From: an uncultured Bacilli bacterium
GTDB taxonomy: Bacteria; Bacillota_I; Bacilli_A; RF39; UBA660
Assembly (NCBI GenBank): GCA_934122395.1
Contig: CAKOWQ010000001.1
Coordinates: forward strand, 186,001-250,000
DNA: 64,000 nt
Reading direction: 5' to 3'
Shown: in pieces, positions 54,919-63,674 of the stretch
Layout: every line of letters starts with the position of its first letter
How positions within the stretch are numbered: the first letter of the stretch is position 1
The notes under the pieces: model-generated
Databases searched by the model: none
The model's input: only the letters and a program-made list of their open reading frames with translations
What the model was told of the DNA's origin: nothing
Made by a program: the position numbers and the translations under genes

Positions 54919-55573
54919 ATACGTATAAATATATGGCAAAATAATGACAAATACTACCAAAGATGCAGAAGAAATGGAAGACAGAATGCATATACTTCTT
55001 TTTAGAACCAACTCCATATAATACAGCTCCTAGTGAATATAAAAGACCTCCTATTATTACTAGTAATGCACCACTTAAACTGATGTTATTACTTAAAGGT
55101 TTCATAAAAAATAATGCTCCCCAACCATTAACTAAATGGCATACAACTTCAAGTTTTTGATTTTTATCAACGTTAATAGCTGAAAAGGTTATTCCAAGAA
55201 CTGTAAAGAAAGCACTTATTCCAAAGTAAATCCATCCTAAATATCCTTTTACTCCTACTAATGCAACAGGTATAATTGTTCCGAATACAAGTAAAAATAC
55301 ATTACAGTGATCAATTACTCGCATGACTTTTTTACCAGTTAGCTTAGAAGATAAGGCATGATATATACATGATATTGTATATAGAATTATCATTGTAGTA
55401 GCAAATAATGTAACAGTTGTTACTGCTAAAGCACTTTCATGTGAAGCCTTTATTATAAGCATTACAAGACCCCAAATACTTAATCCTGCTGCTACACCAT
55501 GTGATATAGAATTAATTAATTCTTCTGATAAAGTATATTTAGGAACACTTATTCTTTCTTTTTTATTTGTCAT
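54914..55573 (-). CDS. Haemolysin III / PAQR family membrane protein
   Basis: The protein has 219 residues and seven helices. The family histidines are present in SISHGVAAGLSIWG, IYHALSS, and the terminal HSVFHFFCIFGSICHYFA. It belongs to the Hly-III (YqfA-like) group of PAQR proteins, perhaps with hydrolase-like metal binding. Despite the name, a haemolytic role is not implied. SD AAGGTGAT. Confidence 0.9.
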   Translation of the reverse strand: MTNKKERISVPKYTLSEELINSISHGVAAGLSIWGLVMLIIKASHESALAVTTVTLFATTMIILYTISCIYHALSSKLTGKKVMRVIDHCNVFLLVFGTIIPVALVGVKGYLGWIYFGISAFFTVLGITFSAINVDKNQKLEVVCHLVNGWGALFFMKPLSNNISLSGALLVIIGGLLYSLGAVLYGVGSKKKYMHSVFHFFCIFGSICHYFAIYLYVL

Positions 55574-55582
55574 TTTATCACC

Positions 55583-56221
55583 TTACTTAAAATTTACGTA
55601 ATGAAATCCTATTTTCTTATATATAGTAGATGCTCTTGGAAGATGAAATATTCTTGCAAATAATAAGTTATAAAATTCATCAATTAATATTATTGAGCAT
55701 AGAGTAAAACTTATTGTTAAGAATAGCTTTTTATTCATTTTCTTTGCTAGTTTAAAACATAAAGGCACTATTACATACATTAGTAATAAACTAGATAGTG
55801 CAAAGAATGATGCACTTCTTAAGCAAACAAATCCGCCAATGTTGCCAAAGTTTAATATTTCACTGTTATAGTCCCAACATCTTAATCCATCACCTATAAT
55901 ATACATTCCTAAACCCGAAAAGTATTCTAAAATACCACAAGCAAAGAAACTTATTACAAATACTTTCCATGGATATTTACGATGACGATACGTTAAGAAA
56001 TATAACATAATTGAACCCGTCGCATAGATATTAATCCAAGGTAAGAAATTACCTCCACGCCAGTAAAATTCTTTCATACCACCATTAAAAAAATAGAAAA
56101 TAAATTCATATAACCAACCAAAACATCCAGTTATTACTATTATTAAACTAAATATTCCAAGCATTGTTAATTTATCAAACGAGTGATCATTTTCTAGATA
56201 ATCTTTTAACTTCTTTTTCAT
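55583..56221 (-). CDS. Putative ABC-type permease, CmpB-like (DUF1113) membrane protein
   Basis: The protein has 212 residues and about six helices. GCFGWLYEFIFYF, FYWRGGNFLPWINIYATGS and FACGILEYFSGLGMYIIGD, with RCWDY, fit the pfam06541-type membrane protein often labelled putative ABC transporter permease. No ATPase partner follows. Nine bases upstream of the haemolysin III gene on the same strand. SD GGAGAAG. Confidence 0.8.
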   Translation of the reverse strand: MKKKLKDYLENDHSFDKLTMLGIFSLIIVITGCFGWLYEFIFYFFNGGMKEFYWRGGNFLPWINIYATGSIMLYFLTYRHRKYPWKVFVISFFACGILEYFSGLGMYIIGDGLRCWDYNSEILNFGNIGGFVCLRSASFFALSSLLLMYVIVPLCFKLAKKMNKKLFLTISFTLCSIILIDEFYNLLFARIFHLPRASTIYKKIGFHYVNFK

Positions 56222-56248
56222 TTGTACTTCTCCTGCTTATTTTTTATT

Positions 56249-57478
56249 TTAACTTTCAAAAACTTGTCCATTGTATTTAAGTGTTGATAAATAAGTATTA
56301 CTTTCTTCTTTTAATTCATTAATTCTTTCATCTTTTGCTTGATTATCTTCTATATATGTATAAAAAGATATAGCATAAAGTCCTTTATCATCATAGTTAA
56401 CATTTACATAGTAATACTCATTTGGGTATTCTATTGATTTTAATAAATAGATAACTCCTCCTAAGGTAGATGTGCTTTTATTCTCTTCTAATATTTCAAA
56501 GTATTCTTTTAGATATGTTAGATAGTCATCAAAAAGTTGTTTACCATCTTCATTTTCTTTGGTTGTATAATAGTCAAACATTATTTGGTATACAGCATCA
56601 TTTTCATAATTGTTGTTAGAGTATACTGCACTTCCTTCATTTTCTTTATCCTTTACAAATGTATTTGGTATAGTAAGAGAAAGATCTTGATAAGTTATTG
56701 TCATATTTTCTATCTTATCATTAACATTGATATTATCTTCACTATTATCCAAAGCAATTACTATTCCTGTTAATATAGCAGATAATAAGATTATTACAAG
56801 AATTATAACTACACTGTTTCTAATATCTTTTTTTCTATTTTCTTTTCCTTTTTCCTTATTAGTAACTGCTTCTATATCAAAGTAACTTTTAGTTCCTTTT
56901 GGTACAATTATACCTTCTTTTTCAAGACGTCTTAATTCTTTATATGGTACTCTACCTAAGATAAGACTATTAGGTACTGCTTTATCTTTACTAAGTGCTC
57001 CATATTCTTCATAAATACTTTGAACATCGTCGCTTGTTAAATCTTTTATTTCAGAACCATTTACTTGGTATGCTTGTTGATTAATACTTCTAATTATTCC
57101 CCCAATACCTAAAGCTGTAAATAATAATGATACTAGATAGTCGCTAACTAAGGCACCAATAAATTCACTATTTTGGTACACTAAAGAAATATTTTCAGCA
57201 TTTATCGCAATATTTTCTTTTAGCATTAAACAAAGAGGAATAAATACAAAAGTTGCTAAAGTAATTGATAATAGTGATGAAATTGTAACAACAATACTAG
57301 TTTTTTTAGTTATTTCTCCGCCGAATAATTTATAGAAATAAAACGATCCAAAAGCAATTACCATTGCAAGTAAAGATAAAATATAATTTAAATATATATA
57401 AGTTATAATCCAAGGAATACTAAATAAAATTGCTCCTATTAATGCTCCTAATATGCCTAAAGCGTTATTCTTTTTCAT
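56249..57478 (-). CDS. Membrane protein with an external C-terminal domain
   Basis: The protein has 409 residues. Helices at about 9-32, 34-52, 58-80 and 107-130 are followed by a cytoplasmic stretch (IYEEYGALSKDKAVPNSLILGR), a helix at about 225-245, then a C-terminal domain of about 160 residues (LSLTIPNTFVKDKENEGS) that may be extracellular. I do not recognise the family. Upstream of the CmpB-like gene, probably same transcript. Confidence 0.65.
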   Translation of the reverse strand: MKKNNALGILGALIGAILFSIPWIITYIYLNYILSLLAMVIAFGSFYFYKLFGGEITKKTSIVVTISSLLSITLATFVFIPLCLMLKENIAINAENISLVYQNSEFIGALVSDYLVSLLFTALGIGGIIRSINQQAYQVNGSEIKDLTSDDVQSIYEEYGALSKDKAVPNSLILGRVPYKELRRLEKEGIIVPKGTKSYFDIEAVTNKEKGKENRKKDIRNSVVIILVIILLSAILTGIVIALDNSEDNINVNDKIENMTITYQDLSLTIPNTFVKDKENEGSAVYSNNNYENDAVYQIMFDYYTTKENEDGKQLFDDYLTYLKEYFEILEENKSTSTLGGVIYLLKSIEYPNEYYYVNVNYDDKGLYAISFYTYIEDNQAKDERINELKEESNTYLSTLKYNGQVFES

Positions 57479-57496
57479 AATCTCACCTACTTCTTA

Positions 57497-58111
57497 TTAA
57501 TCAAATATTGTTTGCCAATTATCATCATTAGCTGCTTTGAAACACATTTCAATTTGTTCTTTAGTATTTTTTTCATTTGCTAAGTTATCTGGTAATTCAT
57601 CTTGTCCAAAATACTCAATTTCTGTTGCTTCAACATTTTCTTTAAAAGTACCACCAAGTAATTCACACAATACAAATACTTTACACATCCCATAAGGGTA
57701 TGCTGGTTTATTATGCTTATTACGGTCTTGAATAGCAATAATCTTAGTTGCTTTAACATCAAGGCCGGATTCCTCTTTTACTTCTTTTATCGTATTAGAA
57801 CCGATTGATTGTAATACGTCAACCCAACCACCAGGAAGTGACCACGTATCATTTTTCTCATGAACCAATAATATTTTGTTATCCTTAAATATAGCAGCTC
57901 TTGTGCCTAATTTAGGGGTTGGATAACCTATTTCACTACAAAACAATTCTTTTACTTTCTCCTTTGTAATATTAGATTTTTCTGCAATCATTTCATTTGC
58001 TATTTCTCTTAATCTTTCATAACGTTCTACATCATAGGGATTATCAGTGTATGTAAGTCCTATTTGGGCTAGGTTTTGAATCTCTATCGCCCATTCTAAC
58101 CATTTTTCCAT
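57497..58111 (-). CDS. Nudix hydrolase with N-terminal NUDIX_N-like domain
   Basis: The protein has 204 residues. The N-terminal helical domain (WLEWAIEIQNLAQIGLTY, NPYDVERYERLREIANEM) matches the N-domain of the group that includes ADP-ribose and NDP-X hydrolases. The Nudix box is at about residues 85-110 (GGWVDVLQSIGSN, KEVKEESGLD); the usual first glutamate position is a Q here, as often in this subgroup. Hydrolyses an unknown nucleoside diphosphate derivative. ATG 58111 has GGAGGT upstream. Confidence 0.88.
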   Translation of the reverse strand: MEKWLEWAIEIQNLAQIGLTYTDNPYDVERYERLREIANEMIAEKSNITKEKVKELFCSEIGYPTPKLGTRAAIFKDNKILLVHEKNDTWSLPGGWVDVLQSIGSNTIKEVKEESGLDVKATKIIAIQDRNKHNKPAYPYGMCKVFVLCELLGGTFKENVEATEIEYFGQDELPDNLANEKNTKEQIEMCFKAANDDNWQTIFD

Positions 58112-58167
58112 TTTTACCTCCATTAGTATAGAATAATTATAACATGCATTACAAAATTAAACTATAA

Positions 58168-58570
58168 TTATGATTCGTCTTTATAAACTCCTTTGTTTTC
58201 CAAATTATTTTGGAAACTTATAATTATGCCTACAATCATTGATACGATTAATCTCACTAATAAGCTTCTTGGTATACTATTTATATAGAATTTATAATTC
58301 TTATATTCACTTTTTAAATCTTCTGTTCCCTTTATCCAGTACTTAGGTGAATTAGAATACCATAAAATATCTATTACAAATACTACAAATATTTTTATGA
58401 GGAACCATATTATAAACGAATATATGAATCCAAAAGTAAATGTCTTCGCTACTGTTAGATGTACTAAAGGAGCAAAGATAAATAACAATACTAATAACGC
58501 TGGAAATTCCTTTATAATTCTTTCTTTATTATATAAAATCTTTTTTAGATTTTATATAAATTATCTTCAT
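58168..58570 (-). pseudogene. Frameshifted small membrane protein gene
   Basis: ATG 58570 with GGAGATAG upstream opens a frame (MKIIYIKSKKDFI) that stops after 13 codons. The shifted frame reads NLKKILYNKERIIKEFPALL and continues as a membrane protein with two helices (FTFGFIYSFIIWFLIKIFVV, SLLVRLIVSMIVGIII), ending at 58168. A one- or two-base indel in the A-rich run near 58545-58550 explains it. Without that, the ORF has no good start. Function unknown. Confidence 0.55.
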
Positions 58571-58619
58571 CTTCTATCTCCACAAATTGATATTTTTTTG
58601 CTCAGTTTTGGTTTCTATT

Positions 58620-58889
58620 TTACTTTAATAACCTTTTTAAAAAAATTTTTCTTCTAAAACGCAACATTTTTCATTCTTTTTATCTGCCGTTGTTATAACA
58701 TTGTTTAAATCTTTATTTTCTAATTTTGCTAGGAATCTAATTACTTCTAACATCTCAGCTAATTCTTCTATTCGCTCATCACCCGATGATTCAATTATCT
58801 CTTTATACTCTTCATATATTTTTCTAATTCATTTTTATATTCAATCTTATCTAACGTTCTTACAACTGGTGTTTCTCCTTGTTTGGTGG
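58620..58889 (-). pseudogene. Remnant of a MazG-like/phosphoribosyl-ATP pyrophosphohydrolase-like gene
   Basis: The N-terminus (usually a YNKLVRDKIPEI start) is missing. Three frames in order give KQGETPVVRTLDKIEYKNEL, then EEYKEIIESSGDERIEELA and MLEVIRFLAKLENKDLN, then FRRKIFLKRLLK and a stop at 58620. Each fits the NTP-PPase-like family, so at least two frameshifts and a 5' truncation are present. It starts immediately after the stop codon of the epimerase gene. Confidence 0.65.
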
Positions 58890-59897
58890 TTAATTGTAAT
58901 TTGTATTATTATTTATCCACTCAATAGTATCCTTTATTGTAGCTTTCATATTTCTATTTTTAAATCCCAACTTTTCTTTAGCTTTTTCATTACTAAAATT
59001 AGCATTAGAAGATAGTGTATATAGTGAATACTTTGTAAAAAGGGGAGTTTGTTTCTTTAAATTATAATATACTTCAAATAAAGGTGCTATTAATTTTGCA
59101 ATACCTATCGGTAATACCATTTTAATTTTTTTTCTTTCTTGCACATCGCAAATTAAATCACATAATTCTTTAATTGTTATATATCTATTTGATAAGATAT
59201 AACATTCACCATTAGTCCCATTTTTACAAGCGCTAATAACGCCATTTGCTACATCTCTTACATCAACAAAATCATATCCACCCTTTACACAAGCAAATAA
59301 CTTGCCAGTTGTAACTTCTTTTACTAGTTGTGTTAAGTGACTATTGCCAAAATCATTTGGACCTATAATACCAGATGGATGAATTATACAAGCATTCAAA
59401 TTTTTACCCTTTACTGCATCAATTACATACTTTGCAGCTTCTGCTTTTGTTTTTGCATATAATCCCTCAACATTATCAGGGTTAAAATTAGTTATTTCTG
59501 TTATTAATTCATTGTTAGGTTGCTCAGGGATTGCATGAACACTACTAATATAGATAAGTTTTGCTTTTGACTCTATTACCTTATCTACTATATTTTTAGT
59601 TCCATTAACATTAACATTATAAACAAGTGGATTGTATTTTGATTTTATATATACTACTGCAGCACAATGAATTACAAAAACTTCTTGTCCATCAGTATTT
59701 TCAAAAATCGATGATAAAGTTTCTTTTTTAGTTACATCACCATAGTATATTTTACATTTTAATCCTTCTAGCGATTTAATAGAATCACCTTTTAATACAA
59801 AGGCCCTAATTTCATTATCAGCATCTTGCCCTAACTTTCTTATAATGTTATTACCTAAAAAACCATTTGCTCCTGTTATTATATAGATCTTTTTCAC
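58890..59897 (-). CDS. NAD-dependent epimerase/dehydratase (extended SDR)
   Basis: The protein has 335 residues. GTG 59897 with GGTAGGTGAT upstream gives MKKIYIITGANGFLGNNI, placing the TGxxGFLG nucleotide motif at the N-terminus. Further: YGDVTKKETL, HCAAVVYIK, SSVHAIPEQ, and YAKTKAEA (YxxxK), with GIIGPNDFG. It resembles the 3-beta-HSD/cinnamoyl-CoA-reductase-like extended SDRs. The substrate is unknown. It is surrounded by decayed genes yet appears intact. Confidence 0.85.
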   Translation of the reverse strand: MKKIYIITGANGFLGNNIIRKLGQDADNEIRAFVLKGDSIKSLEGLKCKIYYGDVTKKETLSSIFENTDGQEVFVIHCAAVVYIKSKYNPLVYNVNVNGTKNIVDKVIESKAKLIYISSVHAIPEQPNNELITEITNFNPDNVEGLYAKTKAEAAKYVIDAVKGKNLNACIIHPSGIIGPNDFGNSHLTQLVKEVTTGKLFACVKGGYDFVDVRDVANGVISACKNGTNGECYILSNRYITIKELCDLICDVQERKKIKMVLPIGIAKLIAPLFEVYYNLKKQTPLFTKYSLYTLSSNANFSNEKAKEKLGFKNRNMKATIKDTIEWINNNTNYN

Positions 59898-60116
59898 AAT
59901 ATTTATCACCTACCACTCCATTCTAAAAAATAAATCTAATATCTTTCTTATATAATTATACCACAAGTTAACGCTTTTTTTAAAAAGCATATGAATAGCA
60001 AAAAACATTTCTTTAGTTAAAATACCTTTTAAATGACCTTTTTAAATTCTAATATTGCTTTAGCAGAATTAGTTATAGACATTGTTATTAATTCATACCT
60101 GTTTTGTAACATCTTA
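59898..60116 (-). other. Intergenic region with a short ORF tail
   Basis: On the minus strand a 27-codon frame (MLQNRYELITMSITNSAKAI then LEFKKVI, stop near 60030) looks like the end of another decayed gene. A TATAAT near 59955, preceded by AACTTGTGG, could be the epimerase -10. Nothing else is supported. Confidence 0.35.
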
Positions 60117-60384
60117 TTATTTTTTATACATTTCATCCAGGCTTGAAATATATTCTCTATCTTGCTTTGTTCTAAATTTTATTGCAGTTTTGGAATTAAC
60201 TCTAAACCCAATAGAAATAATCATATCTAAATTATAATAGTCTTTTTTCCTTGAAGCTTTTCTATTTCCTTCAAGTTGAATTTTTATCTAATTCTTCATC
60301 ATTATATATATTGTTAATATGTTTTACAATTGCAGTTCTTTGAACATTAAATAAATTTGCAATTGCATTAACATTTAATCAAAC
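60117..60384 (-). pseudogene. Remnant of a RhuM-family gene
   Basis: The minus strand reads LNVNAIANLFNVQRTAIVKH, INNIYNDEELDKNST, then after a frameshift EGNRKASRKKDYYNLDMIIS and IGFRVNSKTAIKFRT. This is the RhuM (virulence protein/Fic-like associated) pattern. TGA at 60381-60379 lies where the family has tryptophan. The sequence is cut at both ends: its 5' end meets the stop of the 198-residue gene, and the rest past FRT is shortened and ends at 60117. Certainly non-functional. Confidence 0.65.
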
Positions 60385-60385
60385 T

Positions 60386-60982
60386 TTATCTTCTTTCAGC
60401 AAAATATAATCCTGATTCTTTTGTTAATACTTCAATAGCATCATATACTGACTTTCCATCTTCATCAACACAAATACATTCTCCTGGGTTAGAATCACTA
60501 AAGAAAGCCCATGCAGTTACTAAATCTTCCACTTTTCTAATCTTATATTTATCCATTAACTTTTCGTAATTATCAATTTTGTCTTTACCGTTAAAAATTT
60601 CTATTACATTATATTTGTCAGTCATTATTTCTGCATTACTAACATGATTTCCTATACCAATTTGTGATAATCCATCATTAATAAACAAATTCCCAAATAT
60701 TTTTAACAATTCTTTAGCAAATGGTTTAGACATATTATCAAGATAATAAACATCTTTATGAAGTTCTTTGATTATATTTCCTTCAATTCCTTCATCTTTT
60801 TCATTGGTAGGAACTTCAATTATTAAAAATAGGGGGTCCTTTTGTATATCAACAAAATCATTAATTATCTTTAATATTTTGTTTGCATCAATATTCGCCA
60901 TTATACAATTTTCAGTAATCATATATTCTTCATTTAACTTATCTGAATCATTGATTTTTACACCTTTAATCATTTTTAACAT
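60386..60982 (-). CDS. Hypothetical protein
   Basis: The protein has 198 residues and no signal or membrane segment. Repeats of ILKIINDFVDIQKDPLFLIIE and DGLSQIGIGNHVSNAEIMTD suggest an alpha/beta fold. I do not recognise it. It follows rlmD by eight bases on the same strand and ends exactly at the RhuM-like remnant, so its C-terminus could be a rearrangement product. Confidence 0.6.
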   Translation of the reverse strand: MLKMIKGVKINDSDKLNEEYMITENCIMANIDANKILKIINDFVDIQKDPLFLIIEVPTNEKDEGIEGNIIKELHKDVYYLDNMSKPFAKELLKIFGNLFINDGLSQIGIGNHVSNAEIMTDKYNVIEIFNGKDKIDNYEKLMDKYKIRKVEDLVTAWAFFSDSNPGECICVDEDGKSVYDAIEVLTKESGLYFAERR

Positions 60983-60990
60983 ATTTAGCT

Positions 60991-62178
60991 CTATCTCCTC
61001 TTAAGAACTGTGATACTTTCGCAATGGTAAGTATTTGGGAACATATCAGCAATAGATACATTACTTATATCGTACTTACCTCTTAACTCCTTTAAGTCTC
61101 TAGTTAATGTTGCAGGATCACACGAAATATAAATTATCTCTTTAGGGGCGATAGTCATTATATTAGCAATGCTTTTCTTATCAAGTCCACTTCTTGGTGG
61201 ATCTACTATAACTAAATCTATATCTTTAAAACTATCTATCCTATTCTCTACTTTGTCACATATAAAGCTTACGTTATTAATATTATTTATTTTCTTGTTA
61301 TAATTAGCATCTTCTATAGCGTCACTTACTACTTCTATTCCTACTACTTCGCCTACTAAGTCAGAGATTAAAATACCAATAACACCTGTTCCACAATATA
61401 AATCAAGAGCTTTATTAAAAGATTTATCCTTAATGTAACTTCTTACTTTTGAAAACATTTTACTAGATACGCTAGTATTTACTTGGAAAAATGACTTGGG
61501 TGATACTCTAAAGCGTTTATCTAAAATATTTTCTGTTACTTCATTACCTTTTATCTTTTTATTATTTAAATAAATAAGAGAACAATCAAGAAAATTCTTT
61601 AAAAGAAAATCTTTAGAAACATTTCCTTTTATAGATAAGATTAATCCATTATGATATCTAATCATTACTTCATCTATATTGTTATTTTTGGCCAAGTTTT
61701 TTACTTTAGGTAATAAATCATTAATTTCTTTTTTAGTAATGTAACACTCATCTATTTCTACTAAATCATGACTTTCTAAAGCATAAAAACCTACTTTTTC
61801 ACCTTTTATATGAAGATTTATTTTATTACGATAATTACTTTTATCTCCTGTTATAACGTCATCTAAAGTAATATCTAATCCTAAATTTTTCTTAAATAAT
61901 TCCTTTATCTTTTCTTTTTTAAACTCTAATTGACTAAAATAATCCATATCTATTAAGTGACAGCCACCACAAATATTACTATATTTACAAGGACTTAGTC
62001 TTTTTTGCTTTTCTATATACTTAACTACTTTTCCTAAAGCATAAGAAGAATTATCTTTTACTATTTCTATTACTACGACATCACCTTTTAATGTATTAGG
62101 AACAAAAACTATTTTTTCATTTATTTTAGCAATTCCTCTTCCAAAATGATCTAATTTTTCTATTACTACTCGGTTCAT
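60991..62178 (-). CDS. rlmD: 23S rRNA (uracil-C5)-methyltransferase RlmD/RumA type
   Basis: The protein has 395 residues. I chose ATG 62178 because GGCTGAT lies upstream. A TRAM domain comes first (MNRVVIEKLDHFGRGIAKI), then iron-sulfur cysteines (CKYSNICGGC), and the methyltransferase core with DLYCGTGVIGILI, VDPPRSGLD and the catalytic YISCDPATL. It transfers a methyl group from SAM to C5 of uracil in 23S rRNA; rRNA site (U747 or U1939) cannot be told. Confidence 0.93.
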   Translation of the reverse strand: MNRVVIEKLDHFGRGIAKINEKIVFVPNTLKGDVVVIEIVKDNSSYALGKVVKYIEKQKRLSPCKYSNICGGCHLIDMDYFSQLEFKKEKIKELFKKNLGLDITLDDVITGDKSNYRNKINLHIKGEKVGFYALESHDLVEIDECYITKKEINDLLPKVKNLAKNNNIDEVMIRYHNGLILSIKGNVSKDFLLKNFLDCSLIYLNNKKIKGNEVTENILDKRFRVSPKSFFQVNTSVSSKMFSKVRSYIKDKSFNKALDLYCGTGVIGILISDLVGEVVGIEVVSDAIEDANYNKKINNINNVSFICDKVENRIDSFKDIDLVIVDPPRSGLDKKSIANIMTIAPKEIIYISCDPATLTRDLKELRGKYDISNVSIADMFPNTYHCESITVLKRR

Positions 62179-62254
62179 ATTTATCAGCCTCATATTAATT
62201 ATAACGTATAAACTGAAATAAAAAAACTAATAATATTATTAATGGTGAAGACTT

Positions 62255-63673
62255 ATGAATAATTTAATAAATGATATAAAAAATAAATGTGGTAATAGTA
62301 GTGATATAGTTATAAGAAGTATTGATACCTACTCTAGTACAGTAACAATTATATTTAACGAAGTACTATGTAGTGGTGATGATATAAATGATTTTTTATT
62401 AAAGAAGATTACTAAATTAATTAATGTTCCTACTAAAGATACATACTCCTTAATCATAAATTCTATACCTTTAAGTAATGTAAAAGAATTGGATGACGTA
62501 AATAGTGTTATCGATTATATATTTAAAGGCTTTTGTATTGTTTTAGTAGACAAGAATTTTATTGCAGTAGAAGTTAAAGCTAGGCTTGATAGAGGAATAA
62601 ATACTACTGATAGTGAAGTTTCTATTATTGGTCCTAAAGATGCTTTTAATGAAAATTTTAATACTAACGTTGGATTAATTAGAAGAAGAATTAGAAGTAA
62701 TAACTTATATTTAAAAACTTTATTTATTGGAAAGAATAGCAATACTAAAGTTGGGGTTTGCTATATGAATAATATTGCTAATGATGAGTTAATTACAAAG
62801 ATAATGAAAAAACTAGAAGAAATAAATATCGATGGAATAATTGATTCTGGTTATATAAGAGAACGTATTATTAAAAAAGATCACTTATTTCCAGTTATTA
62901 ATATAACAGAACGACCTGATACAGTATCTCAAGCTTTATTAGAAGGAAAAGTTGCAATTGTTGTTGATAACTCTCCTTACGTATTAATTATTCCTACTTT
63001 CTTTATAGATTTTTTACACACTCCTGATGATTATTATCAAAAACCAATAAATGCATCTTTTATTAGAATAATTAGGTTGATTGGATTTATAATTGCAATA
63101 TTTTTACCTGCTTATTACGTAAGTGTTACTACTCATAATACCTCTTCGATTCCTATTAACTTATTAGTTAATTTTACATCACAAAGATTAACTGTACCCT
63201 TTCCTGCTTTTATAGAAGCTATTTTGATGATTATAAGTTTTGAAATATTAAGAGAAAGTGATACTAGAATACCTTCTAAAATGGGAACATCAGTATCAAT
63301 ACTAGGTGGATTAGTTATTGGAGATGCTGCAGTTAATGCCGGTATTATTTCTCCTATTATGATAATAGTAGTAGCAATAAGTGCGATAAGTGGATTAATA
63401 TTTACAAGTAATGCCTTATCACAAGCAATTAGATATTATCGTATTTTCCTATTAATTATTGCAACATTTTTTGGTATTTATGGAATATTTATTGGACTCG
63501 TTTTATTAGTTACTAAACTTTGCAGTATTACTAGTTTTGGCTTTCCTTATATGGCACCATTATCTCCTATTATTAAATCTGAATTAAATGATGCGGTTAT
63601 AAGAGTTAAAGGCAAAAGACTTCGTAAAAGGAATCCCCTTTTAACTGATAAAAACATTATAAGGGAGCGATAA
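62255..63673 (+). CDS. Spore germination protein GerAA
   Basis: The protein has 472 residues. The N-terminal cytoplasmic region (residues 1-260) with GYIRERIIKKDHLFPVINITE, ERPDTVSQALLEGKVAIVVD and YVLIIPTFFIDFL is followed by the membrane region (about residues 265-440, with PAYYVSVTTHN, PFPAFIEAILMIISFEILRE and GAAVNAGIIS-like VIGDAAVNAGIIS). This is the A subunit of a nutrient germination receptor in the spore inner membrane. GerAC follows by one base; the B subunit is not between them. Confidence 0.93.
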   Translation: MNNLINDIKNKCGNSSDIVIRSIDTYSSTVTIIFNEVLCSGDDINDFLLKKITKLINVPTKDTYSLIINSIPLSNVKELDDVNSVIDYIFKGFCIVLVDKNFIAVEVKARLDRGINTTDSEVSIIGPKDAFNENFNTNVGLIRRRIRSNNLYLKTLFIGKNSNTKVGVCYMNNIANDELITKIMKKLEEINIDGIIDSGYIRERIIKKDHLFPVINITERPDTVSQALLEGKVAIVVDNSPYVLIIPTFFIDFLHTPDDYYQKPINASFIRIIRLIGFIIAIFLPAYYVSVTTHNTSSIPINLLVNFTSQRLTVPFPAFIEAILMIISFEILRESDTRIPSKMGTSVSILGGLVIGDAAVNAGIISPIMIIVVAISAISGLIFTSNALSQAIRYYRIFLLIIATFFGIYGIFIGLVLLVTKLCSITSFGFPYMAPLSPIIKSELNDAVIRVKGKRLRKRNPLLTDKNIIRER

Positions 63674-63674
63674 G

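Noticed and set aside
58701..59015. Plus-strand frame opposite the MazG-like remnant and epimerase end
   Set aside because: The minus strand in the same place encodes recognisable family motifs, so this is a shadow.
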